64,000 bases of DNA, from assembly GCF_000163295.1 (NCBI RefSeq), contig NZ_GG700527.1:122175-186174 (forward strand). Direction: 5' to 3'. The stretch is from Anaerococcus vaginalis ATCC 51170 (GTDB lineage: Bacteria; Bacillota; Clostridia; Tissierellales; Peptoniphilaceae). How positions within the stretch are numbered: the first letter of the stretch is position 1; the number at the start of each line of letters is the position of its first letter. Both the position numbers and the translations under genes were made by a program. Positions 62,075-64,000 of this stretch are shown here, one piece after another. Under the pieces are notes generated by a model. The model ran no database searches and had not been told where the DNA came from. It saw only the letters and a list, made by a program, of their open reading frames with translations.

Positions 62075-62908
62075 ATGGCGAATATTTTAGGACCAGATGA
62101 GATTTTGGACAAGGTCAGTAATGCTTATGTGAATAAGGCTAGGGCAAAGGAAAAAAGACTTTTTATCCTTTCATTTTTGGCAGGAGCTTTTATAGCTTTT
62201 GCAGCAGCAGGATCAAGTTTTGCATCTTTTAATTTGTTGGCAAATAAAGATACTTTGGGTCTTGGCAAATTAGTTCAAGGTTTGTGTTTTACTCCGGGCT
62301 TGATTTTTGTATTAATTGCAGGAGCTGAGCTTTTTACTGGAAATAATTTAATGCTTATTTCTGTATATGATAAAAAAATCAATATAAAAGAGCTTTTGAG
62401 AGCTTGGGGCATTGTTTATTTGGGTAATTTTATTGGATCAGTTTTTGTAGCATTTTTAATGATGAAATCAGGTCAATGGAATGCATGCGATTCTATGCTT
62501 GGGGCAAGAACAATTTTGATTGCAAATTCTAAGGTAAATCTTGGATTTTCTGAGGCTTTTATCCTTGGTATTTTTTGTAACTGGCTAGTTTGTTTGGCTG
62601 TTTGGATGTCTTTTGGATCTGATAGTCAAGTTGGCAAGATGCTTTGTGCATTTTTCCCAGTAATGTTGTTTGTTCTTTCTGGTTTTGAGCATAGTATTGC
62701 AAATATGTACTATATTCCAGCAGGGATTTTTGCAAAATCTATTCCAGCTTATGTTACTGCAAGTGGACTAGGAGATGGACTTAACACACTTACTTGGTCA
62801 GGATTTTTCATCCATAATTTACTCCCAGTAACACTTGGAAATATTGTTGGTGGAGGAATTTTTGTAGGTTTAGCTTATTGGTTATCATTGAGAAAAAAAG
62901 AGGATTAA
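62075..62908 (+). CDS. Formate/nitrite transporter family channel (FocA/NirC)
   Basis: A 277-residue pentameric channel protein. Six helices with family segments: LAGAFIAFAAAGS (near 35), GLIFVLIAGAELFTGNN (near 88-100, with broken helix), GNFIGSVFVAFL, NWLVCLAVWMSF (near 170) and GFEHSIANMYYIPAGIF (near 208, with the central His). It moves formate, nitrite or hydrosulfide across the membrane. AAGGAGG before ATG. Next to NuoE/NuoF-type genes it most likely serves formate metabolism. Confidence 0.92.
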   Translation: MANILGPDEILDKVSNAYVNKARAKEKRLFILSFLAGAFIAFAAAGSSFASFNLLANKDTLGLGKLVQGLCFTPGLIFVLIAGAELFTGNNLMLISVYDKKINIKELLRAWGIVYLGNFIGSVFVAFLMMKSGQWNACDSMLGARTILIANSKVNLGFSEAFILGIFCNWLVCLAVWMSFGSDSQVGKMLCAFFPVMLFVLSGFEHSIANMYYIPAGIFAKSIPAYVTASGLGDGLNTLTWSGFFIHNLLPVTLGNIVGGGIFVGLAYWLSLRKKED

Positions 62909-62910
62909 AT

Positions 62911-63411
62911 ATGAAAACTATAAAAGGAAATTTTGTTTTTGACAAAGAAGAAAATAGAGAAAAAATCAATGAATTTAAAAAATTTATTGAAAAAAACAAG
63001 GATAGAAAAGGACCTTTGATGCCAATTTTACAAGAGGCTCAAAGTATATTTGGATATTTGCCAGATGAGATGATGGAACTTATTTCAAATAAATTAAATA
63101 TTCCATTAGCAGAAGTTTATGGGGTTGCAACTTTTTATTCACAATTTACCTTTGTACCAAAGGGAAAAACTGATATACATATTTGCCTTGGAACAGCTTG
63201 TTATGTAAAAGGGGCTGCTGATATTTTAAATGAATTTGAACAAAGACTTGGTATAAAAAAAGGCGAGACCACTCCTGATGGAAAATTTTCTATTTCAGAG
63301 ACAAGGTGTCTTGGAAATTGTGGGGCAGCACCAGTTGTTGAAATAAATGGCGAGCAAGTGGAACATTTTACAAAAGATGATGTTTCTAAAGTTTTGGAAG
63401 AAAATAAGTAG
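62911..63411 (+). CDS. NuoE-like [2Fe-2S] subunit (24 kDa type, HndA/HydC-like)
   Basis: A 166-residue thioredoxin-fold iron-sulfur protein. The four cluster ligands are in CLGTAC (C-x4-C) and CLGNC (C-x3-C). An N-terminal helical part includes PILQEAQSIFGYLPDEMM and AEVYGVATFYSQF. It passes electrons with NuoF in NADH-linked hydrogenases or formate dehydrogenases. The start at 62911 lies 2 bases after the FNT stop, with AGAGGA upstream. nuoF begins 7 bases after its stop. Confidence 0.92.
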   Translation: MKTIKGNFVFDKEENREKINEFKKFIEKNKDRKGPLMPILQEAQSIFGYLPDEMMELISNKLNIPLAEVYGVATFYSQFTFVPKGKTDIHICLGTACYVKGAADILNEFEQRLGIKKGETTPDGKFSISETRCLGNCGAAPVVEINGEQVEHFTKDDVSKVLEENK

Positions 63412-63418
63412 GTGAATT

Positions 63419-64000
63419 ATGATAAATTTGGAATATCTTGAAAATATAAAAGAAAATACGAAAGTTTCCCATCCAGAAAAACTTGAAAAAACTGATGATA
63501 TTCAGGTTAAAATTGCCCTTAGAAATTGTGGGGTTATTGATCCAAGAAGTATTGATGAGTACATAGCAAGGGGCGGATATTTTGCCCTACATAAGGCCCT
63601 ATCAGAAATGGATAGGAAAGAAATCATTGAAATTATTTCAAATTCAATGCTTCGTGGAAGAGGTGGAGCTGGTTTTCCTACTGGGAAAAAATGGCAAACT
63701 GCTTATGATTATGATGTAGATAAAAAATATATAATTTGTAACGCCGACGAGGGAGATCCTGGTGCTTATATGGATAGGTCAATTCTTGAAAATGATCCCC
63801 ATTCAGTTCTTGAAGCCATGGCTATTGCTGGATATGCAATTGGAAGTGATGAAGGATTTATTTATGTAAGGGCTGAATATCCAAAGGCTGTTGAAAGTTT
63901 AAAATATGCTATAAAAGATGCTGAAGAAAAAGGTTTTCTAGGAAAAAATATTATGGATTCTGGTTTTAATTTTACAATTGAATTAAGACTAGGTTCAGGT
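63419..64000 (+). CDS. NuoF-like NADH-binding subunit, 5' part (runs off window)
   Basis: The first 194 residues of a 51 kDa-type flavoprotein. The N-terminus is short, about 40 residues, without the ferredoxin-like Cys-rich domain seen in many HydB/HndC proteins. The FMN/NADH site LRGRGGAGFPTGKKW lies near residue 78, followed by CNADEGDPGAYMDRSILENDPH near 105 and EGFIYVRAEYPKA near 145. The open frame continues to the window end. It would oxidise or reduce NAD(H) in a complex with NuoE and a catalytic subunit that lies beyond the window. Confidence 0.93.
   Translation, partial: MINLEYLENIKENTKVSHPEKLEKTDDIQVKIALRNCGVIDPRSIDEYIARGGYFALHKALSEMDRKEIIEIISNSMLRGRGGAGFPTGKKWQTAYDYDVDKKYIICNADEGDPGAYMDRSILENDPHSVLEAMAIAGYAIGSDEGFIYVRAEYPKAVESLKYAIKDAEEKGFLGKNIMDSGFNFTIELRLGSG

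Noticed and set aside
1-64000. tRNA, rRNA or known riboswitch genes
   Set aside because: I saw no cloverleaf with TTCRA-type arm, no rRNA segment and no T-box or riboswitch signature in the gaps. A covariance-model scan would be decisive.

Overview
The window is strongly AT-rich DNA from a low-GC Gram-positive anaerobe. The evidence is a zinc-type S14, a Veg protein, class III fructose-bisphosphatase, PPi-type phosphofructokinase, the [FeFe]-hydrogenase maturase HydE, NADH-linked electron-transfer subunits (NuoE/NuoF type), AGGAGG ribosome binding sites and sortase-type surface proteins. Overall gene content and style suggest the Peptoniphilaceae (Anaerococcus / Peptoniphilus group). That placement is inference from memory, not from a search.

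Layout. 1-11.6 kb is housekeeping and transport: the 3' end of an M18 aminopeptidase, veg behind tandem promoters, a small lipoprotein, a MATE exporter and a PdxY-like kinase on the minus strand, cardiolipin synthase, a GntR/YtrA-type regulator with its ABC transporter, then a compact run of dCMP deaminase, ABC1/UbiB kinase-like protein, acyl-ACP thioesterase and a degenerate HD protein. 11.66-16.2 kb is a scar of decayed mobile DNA: a TnpW-like pseudogene with in-frame TAG codons, a broken VirD4/TraG coupling protein of Tn1549-like conjugative transposons, a broken bacteriocin-immunity type ABC ATPase and a histidine-kinase tail. Two intact genes of unknown function sit inside it (12137-12553 and 13526-14734).

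16.5-30.99 kb is one long S10-spc-alpha ribosomal superoperon, with a structured leader and sigma-A promoter. Gene order is rpsJ to rplQ including secY, adk, infA, rpmJ and rpoA; map is missing between adk and infA. It ends in a strong terminator, followed by about 0.7 kb of gene-free AT-rich DNA built from 101-bp and 36-bp degenerate repeats.

31.7-36.8 kb carries a PAS-PP2C phosphatase, deoC, a cytoplasmic alpha-amylase and RNase HI in one tight operon, followed by a PPi-phosphofructokinase. 37.0-45.25 kb is a single 2748-residue cell-wall-anchored protein with InlB-type repeats and two 562-residue super-repeats. 45.3-53.9 kb is a mixed block: DHFR and a glutaredoxin-like protein, an SH3-lysozyme-like secreted wall protein, HydE, a PHP phosphatase, a coiled-coil surface protein, FBPase, a membrane protein and a nitroreductase. 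53.9-61.4 kb is rpoB-rpoC behind its own promoters, without rplKAJL upstream. The window ends in a formate/nitrite channel followed by nuoE and nuoF, probably the start of an NAD-linked hydrogenase or formate dehydrogenase, which fits the presence of hydE.

Most interesting points: matching WalR-type boxes in front of two unrelated cell-wall genes; the mosaic super-repeat of the giant adhesin; the periodic 36-bp satellite after rplQ; the orphan 402-residue gene in the mobile-element scar; tandem repeats carrying -10 elements at the start of cls; and several perfect operator-like palindromes (1472-1503, 5611-5640, 61893-61904).
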